DNA from: Orbaceae bacterium BiB
Lineage (GTDB): Bacteria > Pseudomonadota > Gammaproteobacteria > Enterobacterales > Orbaceae
DNA: 64,000 bases
Assembly (NCBI GenBank): GCA_036251205.1
Contig: CP133958.1
Span: forward strand, 2,861,207 to 2,925,206
Direction: 5' to 3'
The notes under the pieces are model-generated. The model was not told where the DNA came from. It made no database searches and saw only the letters and a program-made list of their open reading frames with translations. Shown here piece after piece: positions 29,230 to 38,862 of this stretch; position 1 is the first letter of the stretch; the number at the start of each line of letters is the position of its first letter. The position numbers and the translations under genes were made by a program.

Positions 29230-29802
29230 TTATTCATCACTCTTATTGATATCTTGCTGTTCATTGTCATGTCTATGAGCACGTTTATGGTGATGATGCT
29301 TACCATGACGATGGTGATGACCCCGTTTATTTTCATCGCATCGTTTATGTCTACAAGACTCAGACTCTTCATCTTGTTCAGAAAATAATTTTAGTGATGA
29401 GGTTAACTTTTCAAGTAAATTAGATAAATTATCAATCTCTGTTTCATTAAAATCGTTGAAAACATCATTGATAAAACGTGATTTTTCTAATTTTGACGCT
29501 TCGATTTTCTCACTACCCGCTTCAGTTAAAAAAATCTTAAATGATCGTTTATCATTTTCATCTTGAGTTTTAGTAATAAAACCACGATGTTCCAATTTTT
29601 GGACTAATTCACTCATCGATGATGGCTTAACATCTAATTTTTCGGCCAATTCACGTTGCGTTATTCCATTTTGTTGATGCTCTTGTAATAGCGCAAATAG
29701 GCGTCCCTTGCCTCGTACTGAATCTTTATTTTGATGCTTATTACGACGAAGTAGATTAAAGCTATAATGTAAGTTATCTATAATATTGAGTTTGTTTTGC
29801 AT
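29230..29802 (-). CDS. MarR-family repressor with histidine-rich C-terminal tail
   Basis: 190 residues. Residues ~30-105 are a MarR winged helix (GKGRLFALLQEHQQNGITQRELAEKLDVKPSSMSELVQKLEHRGFITKTQDENDKRSFKIFLTEAG), then a dimerisation helix to ~140. The last ~45 residues are low-complexity and basic/His-rich (GHHHRHGKHHHHKRAHRH, with two Cys in ESCRHKRCDE), which could bind Ni, Zn, Cu or Co. The ligand and target are unknown. Two palindromic boxes flank its promoter, so it is probably autoregulated. Confidence 0.85.
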   Translation of the reverse strand: MQNKLNIIDNLHYSFNLLRRNKHQNKDSVRGKGRLFALLQEHQQNGITQRELAEKLDVKPSSMSELVQKLEHRGFITKTQDENDKRSFKIFLTEAGSEKIEASKLEKSRFINDVFNDFNETEIDNLSNLLEKLTSSLKLFSEQDEESESCRHKRCDENKRGHHHRHGKHHHHKRAHRHDNEQQDINKSDE

Positions 29803-29835
29803 AATATTCCTATAATAATTGATATGGTTATTTAA

Positions 29836-29901
29836 TTAGGTACCGAACTAAATGCTAGTATAATAGTAATTTATTAAATTGCAATATATTTAGGTACCTA
29901 A
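29836..29901 (-). promoter_or_regulatory. promoter flanked by twin TTAGGTACC operators of MarR gene
   Basis: TTAGGTACCTAA (29890-29901) is a perfect 12-bp palindrome and TTAGGTACCGAA (29836-29847) a one-mismatch copy. Between them, on the minus strand, TTGCAA and TATACT spaced by 16 bases form a sigma70-like promoter. The arrangement is typical of MarR autorepression. Confidence 0.65.
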
Positions 29902-30092
29902 TTACTTTTTCAATAAGGTTTTAGCTATTACATTTTCCTATAGAATAAATTAACCATTTGATTTAATTGGTAAAAATAGCCTTAATAATGAGACTATTTT
30001 TTAGTAATGAGAGTGAGAAACACAGATAGAGGTATTGTTACAGTACGTTTAAATGTATTGATTTTACAAAGTGTATGACGAAATTTGTATGA

Positions 30093-30677
30093 TTAGGCTT
30101 TAAAACTATGTAGTCGGTTCATTGCAATATTCAAACCCTCTTTTACAAAGAGTTCAGTACAGCGAACAGATTCATCAATAGCTTGAGCAATTAATATTTG
30201 TTCTGATTGAGACGGTTTATTGAGTACAAATCCGACAACTTTACTTTTATCGCCGGGATGACCAATACCAATACGTAATCGATAAAAATTGGCGTTATTT
30301 CCTAATTTGCTAATGATATCTTTTAAACCATTATGCCCGCCATGACTACCACCTAATTTAAGTTTAGCGATGCCAGGATTAAGATCTAGTTCATCATGAG
30401 CGACCAAAATTTCTTCTGGCTTGATTTGATAAAAGGTTGCCATCGCTTGCACGGCTTTGCCACTTAAATTCATAAAGGTTGTAGGTACTAATAAACGAAT
30501 ATCTTGTCCATCAATATTGATTCGGGCTGTATAACCAAAAAATTTTGCTTCATTTTTAAGTGATTGGTTAAAACGTTCAGCAAGTTGATCCACATACCAA
30601 GCTCCCGCATTATGGCGAGTTGCTGCATATTCGGCACCTGGGTTGGCAAGTCCAACAATTAATTTTATTGTCGTCAT
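30093..30677 (-). CDS. pth: peptidyl-tRNA hydrolase
   Basis: 194 residues (E. coli 194). Family motifs: [18 protein letters not shown] with the catalytic His, [18 protein letters not shown] with the catalytic Asp and [16 protein letters not shown]. Releases tRNA from drop-off peptidyl-tRNA. It follows prs on the same strand after an apparent terminator. Upstream of the MarR operators there is only an AT-rich gap (29902-30092) without a gene. Confidence 0.97.
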   Translation of the reverse strand: MTTIKLIVGLANPGAEYAATRHNAGAWYVDQLAERFNQSLKNEAKFFGYTARINIDGQDIRLLVPTTFMNLSGKAVQAMATFYQIKPEEILVAHDELDLNPGIAKLKLGGSHGGHNGLKDIISKLGNNANFYRLRIGIGHPGDKSKVVGFVLNKPSQSEQILIAQAIDESVRCTELFVKEGLNIAMNRLHSFKA

Positions 30678-30693
30678 AATATTTTAAGCTATT

Positions 30694-30723
30694 AAAAAAC
30701 CGATGAATATACCATCGGTTTTT
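30694..30723. terminator. terminator between prs and pth
   Basis: Stem CCGATG / CATCGG extended by A/T pairs (AAAAA before, TTTTT after) with a 7-base loop. T-rich on both strands, so it could act bidirectionally; on the minus strand it would end prs transcripts or attenuate pth. Confidence 0.75.
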
Positions 30724-30741
30724 AATTAGTGATTTTACCTA

Positions 30742-31689
30742 TTAGTAATGAAACATAGCAGAAATAGACTCTTCATTACTGATTCGTCTAATCGCTTCAG
30801 CAAGCATTCCTGATAATGTTAGCTGGCGAACATTTTTTAAGGCTCTAACTTGCGGCGTAAGTGGAATAGTATCACATACGACAATTTCATCAATTTTTGA
30901 ATGCTTGATATTCTCAACTGCTTTACCAGAGAAAATCGGATGAGTTGCATAAGCAAATACGCGTTTAGCACCACGCGCTTTTAGTGCTTCAGCCGCTTTA
31001 CATAAAGTACCTGCTGTATCAATCATATCATCGACTAAAATACAGTCACGACCGGCAACATCACCAATGATATTCATCACTTCAGCTTCATTAGCGCGTT
31101 GGCGACGTTTATCAATAATAGCCATATCGGTATCGTTAAGTAATTTAGCGATCGCTCTAGCACGAACAACACCACCAATATCTGGAGATACAACAATTGG
31201 GTGTTCAAAGTTTTGCTGTAGCATGTCTTCTAAAATAATTGGGCTACCAAAAACGTTATCAACAGGAACATCAAAGAAACCTTGAATTTGTTCAGCATGA
31301 AGATCTACAGTTAATACTCTATCTACTCCGACTGTTGACAAAAAGTCTGCGACGACTTTAGCCGTAATTGGTACACGAGCTGAACGTACTCGACGATCTT
31401 GTCTTGCATAACCAAAATAAGGAATTACTGCTGTAATACGACCCGCTGATGCTCGGCGCATCGCGTCAATCATAACCAGTAGTTCCATTAGATTATCATT
31501 AGTTGGAGCACATGTTGATTGAATGATAAAAACATCCTCACCACGGACATTTTCATTGATTTGAACGTTGACTTCTCCATCACTAAAACGACTAACTACA
31601 ATATCGCCAAGCGATGTATAAAGGCGATTTGCAATATGTTTTGCTAGTTCGGGTGTTGCATTTCCAGCGAAAAGCTTCATGTCAGGCAC
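30742..31689 (-). CDS. prs: ribose-phosphate pyrophosphokinase
   Basis: 315 residues (E. coli 315). Visible motifs: [70 protein letters not shown], the flexible-loop [12 protein letters not shown] and the PRPP loop [19 protein letters not shown]. Makes PRPP from ribose-5-phosphate and ATP. Transcribed leftward toward pth. Confidence 0.98.
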   Translation of the reverse strand: MPDMKLFAGNATPELAKHIANRLYTSLGDIVVSRFSDGEVNVQINENVRGEDVFIIQSTCAPTNDNLMELLVMIDAMRRASAGRITAVIPYFGYARQDRRVRSARVPITAKVVADFLSTVGVDRVLTVDLHAEQIQGFFDVPVDNVFGSPIILEDMLQQNFEHPIVVSPDIGGVVRARAIAKLLNDTDMAIIDKRRQRANEAEVMNIIGDVAGRDCILVDDMIDTAGTLCKAAEALKARGAKRVFAYATHPIFSGKAVENIKHSKIDEIVVCDTIPLTPQVRALKNVRQLTLSGMLAEAIRRISNEESISAMFHY

Positions 31690-31814
31690 GAGTTAAACCT
31701 CAAGCATGTATAATGATTACTTATTAGTAATCAGTTAAATCGGGGCTACAATTATATAATTAATTAGGGATATTCCTCAACTATAATGTGGAAATTTATT
31801 ATAACAAAATAATT

Positions 31815-32531
31815 TTATTCAAGATTATTTTTATAGCCGATGAGCATCTCGCGTTTTTTACCATAACCTGTTCGTTTTTTAACCGTGAATCCAGCATTGA
31901 TCAAATTACGTTTTACCTGTCCTGCTGCTGTAAATGTGGCAAATGTACCATTAGTGGCCGTAATTGGAAACAGGGAACTAAATAATTCGCTTGACCACAT
32001 CTCTGCATTTTTAGCAGGTGAGAAACCATCAAAAAACCACGCATCAATTATCATGTTAAGCGACGATAATGTATTTGCAAATTGGTGAATGTCTAGAAAT
32101 AATATAGTGAGGGAAACATCACCAAATAATGTTTTGGCGCTAGGCCAACGGCTCTGGAGCTGTTTAGCAAGATTTAATAAATGCGTATCACGAAGAATTG
32201 TTTCGTGAATTTCTTTAAGCTCATTTAAAGTGAGCGGATATTTTTCACAGCTCACAAACTGTAAATTTTTTAAGATGTGATTCGGGTATTGTTGTCTAAA
32301 TTGCATAAATTGTTGCCAAACAATTAAAAAATTGAGCCCAGATCCAAATCCCGTTTCACCAATTGTAAATACTGATTGAGTATGCGCTAAGAAGCGTTCA
32401 TTAAGGTTATTACCTTCAATAAATACATACATTGTCTCGGCAATCGCGCCATCGTCATTAAAGTATACATCATCAAAATGAACTGATACTGGCGTACTAT
32501 GGTCTTTCCAAACAATATTGTTGCTATTCAT
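31815..32531 (-). CDS. mnmD: stand-alone tRNA mnm5(s2)U34 methyltransferase (MnmD; N-half of MnmC)
   Basis: 238 residues corresponding to the N-terminal methyltransferase domain of E. coli MnmC (668 residues): WKDHSTPVSVHFDDVYFNDDGAIAETMYVFIEGNNLNERF, SAM loop IGETGFGSGLNFL, DAWFFDGFSPAKNAEMW and TFTAAGQVKRNL. It stops cleanly at KNNLE; no FAD-oxidoreductase remnant lies in the 125 bases before prs, so this is a single-domain enzyme. It methylates nm5U34 to mnm5U34 in the pathway started by MnmE/MnmG. It diverges from plsC. Confidence 0.85.
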   Translation of the reverse strand: MNSNNIVWKDHSTPVSVHFDDVYFNDDGAIAETMYVFIEGNNLNERFLAHTQSVFTIGETGFGSGLNFLIVWQQFMQFRQQYPNHILKNLQFVSCEKYPLTLNELKEIHETILRDTHLLNLAKQLQSRWPSAKTLFGDVSLTILFLDIHQFANTLSSLNMIIDAWFFDGFSPAKNAEMWSSELFSSLFPITATNGTFATFTAAGQVKRNLINAGFTVKKRTGYGKKREMLIGYKNNLE

Positions 32532-32594
32532 TTATCTGTTTCTCAAATTCACATAGTTGCATATAATACTCTACAATAATTTGAGAGGTAAATT

Positions 32595-33323
32595 ATGCTT
32601 TTTCTATTTAGAATCATTATTGGTGCTATTCTAGCCATTTTAGTCTGTGTGTTTGGGGTGATTTTTTGTTTATTTAATCCACGTAATCCAAAAAATGTGG
32701 CGCGATTCGCTCATATTTTTGGTCGAGTATTTACGCCACTGTTTGGTATTAAAGTGATTACACGTGAATGTGCGACAATCAAAAATTCGGGTAGCCATGT
32801 GTTTATTGCCAATCACCAAAATAATTATGACATATTAGTCGCTGGGCAAGTAGTGCAATATGGTACGGTAACGATTGGTAAAAAAAGCTTAGTCTGGGTC
32901 CCTTTTTTTGGCCCTCTATATTGGCTAACGGGCAATATCTTACTCGATCGCGATAATAAATCTAAGGCGCGAGATACGTTAGGTCAAGTAGTGAATGAAA
33001 TTCAAAAGAAAGATCTTTCGGTCTGGATGTTCCCAGAAGGTACGCGTAGTCGGGGGCGTGGATTACTGCCATTTAAAACGGGAGCCTTTAGAACGGCCAT
33101 TGCTGCTGGTGTACCGATTGTACCAATTTGTGTCTCAAATACTAATACTATCCGCTTAAACCGTTGGAATAATGGTTATATGATTGTTGAGATGCTTGAG
33201 CCTATCAGTACGGTAGGAATGCAAAAAGAAGATGCTAAAGGATTGATGGATCGTTGTTATCAAATGATGGATGATAAAATCAAACAGTTAGATGAAGAAG
33301 TTAAGCGATTAAATAGCCAATGA
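32595..33323 (+). CDS. plsC: 1-acyl-sn-glycerol-3-phosphate acyltransferase
   Basis: 242 residues (E. coli PlsC 245). N-terminal transmembrane segment (2-27), then the acyltransferase motifs: NHQNNYD (HX4D), DRDNKSKA, FPEGTRSRGRG and VPIVPICVSN. Makes phosphatidic acid from lysophosphatidic acid at the inner membrane. Its stop codon overlaps the cmoM start (ATGA). Confidence 0.95.
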   Translation: MLFLFRIIIGAILAILVCVFGVIFCLFNPRNPKNVARFAHIFGRVFTPLFGIKVITRECATIKNSGSHVFIANHQNNYDILVAGQVVQYGTVTIGKKSLVWVPFFGPLYWLTGNILLDRDNKSKARDTLGQVVNEIQKKDLSVWMFPEGTRSRGRGLLPFKTGAFRTAIAAGVPIVPICVSNTNTIRLNRWNNGYMIVEMLEPISTVGMQKEDAKGLMDRCYQMMDDKIKQLDEEVKRLNSQ

Positions 33324-34096
33324 GCATGAATAGTAATAAAGATCGCAATTTTGATGATATCACCGGCAAATTTGCGCAAAATATTTATGGCACAACCAAA
33401 GGGAAAATCCGTGAAGAAATCGTTTGGCAGGATCTTGTCACTATTTTGCATGATTTTCCTCAGGAGCAAAAACTCACTATTCTTGATGCCGGTGGTGGGC
33501 AGGGGCAAATTGCTTGTAAACTCGCTAAATTAGGTCATCAAGTTACGATTTGTGATATTTCACAGCAGATGTTAGATATCGCTAAGGAGTCTGCTGAGAA
33601 AGATAATTTGACCTTAACCTATATCAATGCACCGATACAGCAACTCGCTCCTGATTTACAACATACATTTGATATCGTAATTTGCCATGCGGTGTTGGAA
33701 TGGGTACATGAACCACAAGAACTACTGTCTTCACTCAAAAGCCTACTAAAAGCGCAGGGCACCTTATCCTTAATGTTTTATAACTACCATGGTTTGTTGT
33801 TTAGAACCGTAACGCTAGGTAATTTTGGTTATGTACAAGCGGGACTGACTAAACGCAAAAAGAAAACATTATCACCTGATTACCCTCGTCATCCAAATGA
33901 TGTCTATTTGTGGCTCGCTGATCTTGATTTTACCCTTACTCAAAAAACCGGAATTCGCGTTTTTCACGATTATTTAGTGGATAAACAGAAACAACAAACG
34001 CGCTTTGATGAATTACTAGCGATGGAAAAACAGTTTTGTCGGCAAGAGCCTTACCTGAGTTTAGCAAGGTATATCCATGTCGTTGCTAAATTATGA
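33320..34096 (+). CDS. cmoM: tRNA cmo5U34 carboxyl methyltransferase CmoM (SmtA)
   Basis: 258 residues. Class I SAM methyltransferase: ILDAGGGQGQIACKLAKLGHQVTICDIS (motif I), CHAVLEWV (motif IV). N-terminal DRNFDDITGKFAQNIYGTTKGKIREEIVWQDL and the segment SLMFYNYHGLLFRTVTLGNF are typical of CmoM, which converts cmo5U34 to its methyl ester in tRNA. ATG at 33320 overlaps plsC; a second ATG at 33326 is possible. It ends ~140 bases before hldD. Confidence 0.9.
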   Translation: MSMNSNKDRNFDDITGKFAQNIYGTTKGKIREEIVWQDLVTILHDFPQEQKLTILDAGGGQGQIACKLAKLGHQVTICDISQQMLDIAKESAEKDNLTLTYINAPIQQLAPDLQHTFDIVICHAVLEWVHEPQELLSSLKSLLKAQGTLSLMFYNYHGLLFRTVTLGNFGYVQAGLTKRKKKTLSPDYPRHPNDVYLWLADLDFTLTQKTGIRVFHDYLVDKQKQQTRFDELLAMEKQFCRQEPYLSLARYIHVVAKL

Positions 34097-34235
34097 GATA
34101 AAGTAAAAGAATAACTAAGATAAATCTTATTTTCGTACTCGAGGATTATCTGAATTAAAAATCATTACTCGAAAATTTTTGTATAAATGGGTATGATATA
34201 TCCCTAATGAATCATTAGAATTTAAGGTAAGTAAT

Positions 34236-35162
34236 ATGATAGTAGTAACTGGTAGTGCGGGTTTTATTGGCAGTAATATTGTGAAAGGCTTAAATGCACA
34301 AGGCTATAAAGATATTTTAGTCGTTGATGACCTAACCGACGGTACTAAATTCGCTAATCTTGTTGATCTTGATATTGCTGATTATATGGATAAAGACGAA
34401 TTTATTGCTAACATTGTTGCTGGCGAAGATATGGATATTGAGGTTATTTTTCACCAAGGCGCTTGTTCTTCTACGACTGAGTGGGACGGCAAATTTATGA
34501 TGGAGAATAATTATAATTACTCTAAAGATCTTCTTCATTATTGCTTAGAGTTCAAAATCCCTTTTCTTTATGCTTCATCAGCGGCAACTTATGGCGGTAG
34601 AACGGATAACTTTATTGAAGATCGCCAGCATGAAAAACCATTAAATGTCTATGGTTATTCAAAATTCTTGTTTGATCAGTATGTCCGCGAAATTTTACCT
34701 CAAGCACAATCACAAGTCTGTGGATTCCGCTATTTTAATGTGTATGGACCACGGGAACAGCATAAAGGTTCAATGGCAAGTGTCGCATTTCATCTAAATA
34801 GTCAAATTAGTCAAGGTGATAAACCAAAATTGTTTGTAGGTAGTGATACTTTCAAACGTGACTTTATCTATGTTGATGATGTTGTTGCTGTCAATTTATG
34901 GTTCTGGAAAAATAATAAATCAGGTATTTATAACTGTGGTACAGGGCGTGCGGAATCATTCCAAGCTGTTGCTGATGCTGTTTTGGGTTATCATCAAAAA
35001 GGTGAAATTGAATATATTCCATTCCCTGACCATTTAAAAGGGCGTTATCAAACGTTTACTCAAGCAGATTTAACCAATTTTAGAAAAGCGGGTTGCCCAA
35101 TTGAGTTTCAAACGGTTGCTGAAGGTACCACAAAATATATGCAATGGTTAAATAGTAAATAA
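34236..35162 (+). CDS. hldD: ADP-L-glycero-D-manno-heptose 6-epimerase
   Basis: 308 residues (E. coli 310). Extended [19 protein letters not shown] (NADP binding), [22 protein letters not shown], catalytic [10 protein letters not shown] and [18 protein letters not shown]. Final step of ADP-L,D-heptose synthesis for the LPS inner core. First gene of hldD-waaF-waaC; 33 bases separate it from waaF. A TATGAT-like -10 box is seen near 34192. Confidence 0.97.
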   Translation: MIVVTGSAGFIGSNIVKGLNAQGYKDILVVDDLTDGTKFANLVDLDIADYMDKDEFIANIVAGEDMDIEVIFHQGACSSTTEWDGKFMMENNYNYSKDLLHYCLEFKIPFLYASSAATYGGRTDNFIEDRQHEKPLNVYGYSKFLFDQYVREILPQAQSQVCGFRYFNVYGPREQHKGSMASVAFHLNSQISQGDKPKLFVGSDTFKRDFIYVDDVVAVNLWFWKNNKSGIYNCGTGRAESFQAVADAVLGYHQKGEIEYIPFPDHLKGRYQTFTQADLTNFRKAGCPIEFQTVAEGTTKYMQWLNSK

Positions 35163-35195
35163 CCATTTGGGCTAATGGTAAACGGTAAGGATTTT

Positions 35196-36257
35196 ATGAA
35201 AACGTTAATTATTGGACCTTCTTGGGTGGGTGATATGATGATGTCACAAAGCCTGTATCGTACACTTAAAGCAGATAATCCACAGATCGAAATTGATGTA
35301 ATGGCACCAGCTTGGTGCCGTGCATTACTCAATAAAATGCCAGAAGTTAATCAAGCTATTGCGATGCCTATTGGTCATGGTAGCTTGGCGTTAAAAGAAC
35401 GCTATCAACTTGGTAAACAGTTAAAAAGTAAGCATTATGAACAGGCGATTGTCTTACCTAACTCATTAAAATCAGCATTAATTCCCTTTTTTGCGGGGAT
35501 CCCTAAACGAACTGGTTGGAAAGGGGAGATGCGTTATGGGTTACTTAATGATATTCGAACGTTAGATAAACAAGTATTTCCGCTGATGGTTGAGCGTTAT
35601 ATTGCTTTAGCCTATCCTAAGAGTGATATACGATCTGCCGAAGATCTACCAAAGCCACTACTTTATCCTCATTTGGTGGTCAGTGCAAAAGATGCGCTGC
35701 TTACTCGTTCTGAATTTAACTTATCGGGTGCTGAACCGCTGATTGGATTTTGCCCTGGTGCTGAGTTTGGTCCAGCTAAGCGTTGGCCTGATTACCATTA
35801 TGCCGCATTGGCTGATATGTTAGCGAAACAAGAGGCTAAAATTATTATTTTTGGTTCTCAGAAAGATCGAGTCGTTGGTGATGCAATTATTAATCAAATG
35901 ACGTTAGGTGATAGATGCCTTAATTTAGCAGGTTTAACTTCTCTTGAACAAGCGGTTAATTTATTATCATGCTGTAATGCTGTGGTGTCTAATGATTCTG
36001 GTTTAATGCATATTGCTGCTGCATTAGATCGACCTCTTGTTGCGTTATACGGTCCTAGTAGCCCTGATTTTACGCCACCTTTATCAAATAAAGCCGAAAT
36101 TATTCGTTTAATTACGGGTTACCATAAAGTTCGTAAAGGCGATGCCGAAGAGGGCTATCATCAAAGTTTGATTGATATTCAACCTGAGCTGGTTTTTGAT
36201 AAGCTGATGAAATTGCTTGAACGAGTTCGTACGAGTATTGGCAAGGAAGCACCATGA
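35196..36257 (+). CDS. waaF: LPS heptosyltransferase II
   Basis: 353 residues from the ATG at 35196 (TAAGGA just upstream; the frame from 35175 adds seven unlikely residues). GT9 family: MKTLIIGPSWVGDMMMSQSLYRTLK at the start, FCPGAEFGPAKRWPDYHYAALA and NDSGLMHIAAALDRPLVALYGPSSPDFTPPL. Adds the second heptose to heptosyl-Kdo2-lipid A. Overlaps waaC by four bases (ATGA). Confidence 0.96.
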   Translation: MKTLIIGPSWVGDMMMSQSLYRTLKADNPQIEIDVMAPAWCRALLNKMPEVNQAIAMPIGHGSLALKERYQLGKQLKSKHYEQAIVLPNSLKSALIPFFAGIPKRTGWKGEMRYGLLNDIRTLDKQVFPLMVERYIALAYPKSDIRSAEDLPKPLLYPHLVVSAKDALLTRSEFNLSGAEPLIGFCPGAEFGPAKRWPDYHYAALADMLAKQEAKIIIFGSQKDRVVGDAIINQMTLGDRCLNLAGLTSLEQAVNLLSCCNAVVSNDSGLMHIAAALDRPLVALYGPSSPDFTPPLSNKAEIIRLITGYHKVRKGDAEEGYHQSLIDIQPELVFDKLMKLLERVRTSIGKEAP

Positions 36258-37222
36258 CCAAACGAGTTTTAATTGTTAAAACGTCATCAATGGGTGACGT
36301 TTTGCATACTTTGCCAGCACTAACTGATGCTTGTAACGCAATTGGTGATATTAAATTTGATTGGGTTGTTGAAGAAAATTTTGCTCAAATACCGAGCTGG
36401 CATTTTGCTGTTGATCGCGTGATTCCCGTCGCGATTAGACGTTGGCGGAAGAATTGGTTTGCCAAATCAATTCGTGCAGAGCGTAAACAATTTATTAAAC
36501 AGCTCCAATTACAACAATATGATTGTATTATTGATGCTCAGGGATTAATTAAAAGTGCCTTTCTAATTACGCGTAAAGCACGTGGTCCGAAGCATGGTTT
36601 AGACCGAAAAAGTGCTCGTGAACCAATAGCCAGTTGGTTTTATGATCAAAAGCACTTTGTTGCTAAAGAGCTGCATGCTGTGGAGCGTATTCGAAGTTTA
36701 TTTGCTCAAAGTTTAGGTTATACTCTGCCAAGTGAAACTGGTGATTATGCAATCGCCAAACATTTTTTATCGGCATTACCAGATGATAATGGGCGATACT
36801 TAGTCTTTTTGCACTCTACCACTCGTGATGATAAGCACTGGACAGAGCAAGCTTGGCGAAATTTAATTACACTGATTGAGCCGACGGGGTATAAAATTAA
36901 ATTGCCATGGGGTAGCTTTCATGAGTATGAGCGTTCAGTTCGCTTAGCTGATGGATTTTCTCATGTTGAGGTTTTACCCAAATTATCATTGGCCGAAGTT
37001 GCAACTATTTTAGCAGGAGCAAAAGCGGTGGTATCTGTCGATACGGGCTTAAGTCATTTAACAGCGGCACTCGATAGACCAAATATTACGCTCTATGGTC
37101 CAACTGATCCTCAGTTAATTGGTGGGTACGGACGTAATCAAAATAGTCTAATTTCACCTGAAAAAAGTATGAATACGATTTCAGCATCGATGGTTTATAA
37201 GCAATTATTACCATTAATCTAG
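36254..37222 (+). CDS. waaC: LPS heptosyltransferase I
   Basis: 322 residues (E. coli WaaC 319). GT9 family: MTKRVLIVKTSSMGDVLHTLPAL, VIDAQGLIKSAFLITRKARG, HSTTRDDKHWTEQAWRNLI and VVSVDTGLSHLTAALDRPNITLYGPTDPQLIGGYG. Adds the first heptose to Kdo2-lipid A. Translationally coupled to waaF and followed by a terminator hairpin. Confidence 0.96.
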   Translation: MTKRVLIVKTSSMGDVLHTLPALTDACNAIGDIKFDWVVEENFAQIPSWHFAVDRVIPVAIRRWRKNWFAKSIRAERKQFIKQLQLQQYDCIIDAQGLIKSAFLITRKARGPKHGLDRKSAREPIASWFYDQKHFVAKELHAVERIRSLFAQSLGYTLPSETGDYAIAKHFLSALPDDNGRYLVFLHSTTRDDKHWTEQAWRNLITLIEPTGYKIKLPWGSFHEYERSVRLADGFSHVEVLPKLSLAEVATILAGAKAVVSVDTGLSHLTAALDRPNITLYGPTDPQLIGGYGRNQNSLISPEKSMNTISASMVYKQLLPLI

Positions 37223-37247
37223 TTATTAATTCATTTTATTATATTTA

Positions 37248-37285
37248 GACAACTAATCCTGATTAAATTAGTTGTCATCTTCTTT
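37248..37285 (+). terminator. terminator of the hldD-waaF-waaC operon
   Basis: Perfect 10-bp stem GACAACTAAT / ATTAGTTGTC with a 9-base loop followed by the T-rich ATCTTCTTTT. Confidence 0.7.
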
Positions 37286-37417
37286 TATTATTTATCTCTC
37301 ATGTTCTTTTGCTTATTCATCACACCTCGTTTAGAAAAACGGTATTTTATCAATATACTTTTATTGGTATTACATAAATTACTGTATTAAATTTTGATAC
37401 TATTTTTATCAATTTAA

Positions 37418-37445
37418 TTGCTAACAATTTGATAATCGATATAAT
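37418..37445 (+). promoter_or_regulatory. promoter of membrane-protein paralogue 1
   Basis: TTGCTA (37418-37423) and TATAAT (37440-37445) spaced by 16 bases. The same boxes, same spacing and following AC occur before the paralogue at 52839-52866, while the rest of the region has diverged, which supports a real promoter. Confidence 0.65.
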
Positions 37446-37479
37446 TTTTAATTTTTTTAATTAAGGAATATTAAAATAA

Positions 37480-38532
37480 ATGAATAATAGTATGTTGTCA
37501 TCTAATCAGGTCATTGATACCCAAAATAGACCGCAATCACTTTTTAAGTTACCCACTGTTTTTGCTTTTACGATGGTTGTTTTTAATATATTGCTATCAA
37601 TATTTTATTACTTTCAATATAGCAGTAATGCGACTAGTGAATATTGGGCTAATTGGTATTTAATGAATTTGTGGAGTGATAGAATTATTAATCAAATGGT
37701 TAATTTTTTTGTGTTCTATTTTTGCTTCTCTTTAATTGTATTTATTGGGCAAAAATTTCATCAGTTTACTTGGTTCAATGTATTAAAAGTTGTAGTGATG
37801 TGTATTGTTAATATATTCATAATGAGTCTTCTTACTGTAGGATACTCATTGCTATATCGATGGTTACGTGAGGTATGGGAATTCTCATATAGCTATTTTG
37901 CAATCGTTCATGACGTTATTCATATCATTTTTAATATTGTCTCTCTATTGGTTTTTTTAGGGGTAGCAAAATTAGTTTTATTTACCACACGTACTAAACA
38001 ACAGGATTATACATTATTACCGAAAAATCATTCGACACTCTTTGCTGCTTTATTCACTGTTATCTTTTGTATTCCTTCAATGGTTCTATTATTTGATAGA
38101 CTACCTTATGTTATCAGCGATTTTTTAAATTATAGTATCATAGATGAATTTAATGTAATGATGATCGTGCTATTAATAGTCCCAGCGCTAGTGACATTTT
38201 TATGTATTTTAGTTAATTTTTTGATTATTTTCTTTTCAGCTAAACGTTGTTTTCAGCGTGAATTTACGCTTATTCCTTTAAAATTACTCTTTAAAGCTGT
38301 AGGTAAAGCCTATTTATATTTGATCGGATTTGCTATTGTGAGTAATGGTGTCTATTTCATTATTAGTTTTATTATCGCTTCGAGTATGAATAGTTATGAA
38401 TTAAGGCCATTTGCGATGTTTTTAATGACGATTGTCTCTTTGGCATTTTGTATCATTAATATTATTGCGATTGTAAAATTAGTTCGTAAAGCTCTTACCT
38501 ACTATTTTAGTGTTAACAAGGTGTATAATTAG
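37480..38532 (+). CDS. polytopic membrane protein of unknown function (paralogue of 52901-53962)
   Basis: 350 residues, not recognised as a named family. A hydrophilic N-terminus with RPQSLFKLPTVFAF is followed by about eight transmembrane segments, two long polar loops near 165-190 and a basic C-terminus. The protein at 52901-53962 is a clear paralogue: shared RPQSL..LP..FA, INQ.VN...FYFC, REF..IPLKLL.KAVG.AYLYLI and SSM.SY.L. Transcribed alone from a promoter of the same design. Likely a lineage-specific inner-membrane protein; function unknown. Confidence 0.7.
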   Translation: MNNSMLSSNQVIDTQNRPQSLFKLPTVFAFTMVVFNILLSIFYYFQYSSNATSEYWANWYLMNLWSDRIINQMVNFFVFYFCFSLIVFIGQKFHQFTWFNVLKVVVMCIVNIFIMSLLTVGYSLLYRWLREVWEFSYSYFAIVHDVIHIIFNIVSLLVFLGVAKLVLFTTRTKQQDYTLLPKNHSTLFAALFTVIFCIPSMVLLFDRLPYVISDFLNYSIIDEFNVMMIVLLIVPALVTFLCILVNFLIIFFSAKRCFQREFTLIPLKLLFKAVGKAYLYLIGFAIVSNGVYFIISFIIASSMNSYELRPFAMFLMTIVSLAFCIINIIAIVKLVRKALTYYFSVNKVYN

Positions 38533-38862
38533 AATAGGTTGATTGATTTTTGAAAGGTAATTACTTAAAAGTCCGAGTATCTTAATAAAGAGGTGATAAT
38601 GTATGTTAATTAGGGAGATGCAATCTTCCTGACGAAAAATAATTATTTACTTCTGAGTTGGCTCATCAACTGATATTTATCTTCTTTTTAATGGGGAAAA
38701 CTCGATTTACCAACCATTTTTTAACTGTGTTATTAAATGATTTGCTATCAAAAAAATAACCTCTTTCACTTACTAGAAAATCTGAGAGAGTTATTATGTT
38801 ATACTAGATAGAGAGTAAGTTTTCTCTCAATAACTTTATTTCTATAACTAAGAAATTTTTCA
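38533..38862. other. intergenic region without a gene
   Basis: 330 AT-rich bases. A TATACT box at 38800-38805 may serve the DUF305 gene, with no clear -35. An imperfect inverted repeat (AACCTCTTTC ... GAGAGAGTT) lies around 38757-38792. No coding frame is supported. Confidence 0.4.

Noticed and set aside
29260..29330. Tandem repeat or CRISPR-like array suggested by repeated CAT/ATG triplets
   Set aside because: It is codon-level low complexity from the histidine-rich tail of the MarR protein, without regular repeat units or spacers.
31690..31814. Remnant of the MnmC FAD-oxidoreductase domain after mnmD
   Set aside because: The 125 bases hold no translated similarity in any frame; the protein ends naturally.
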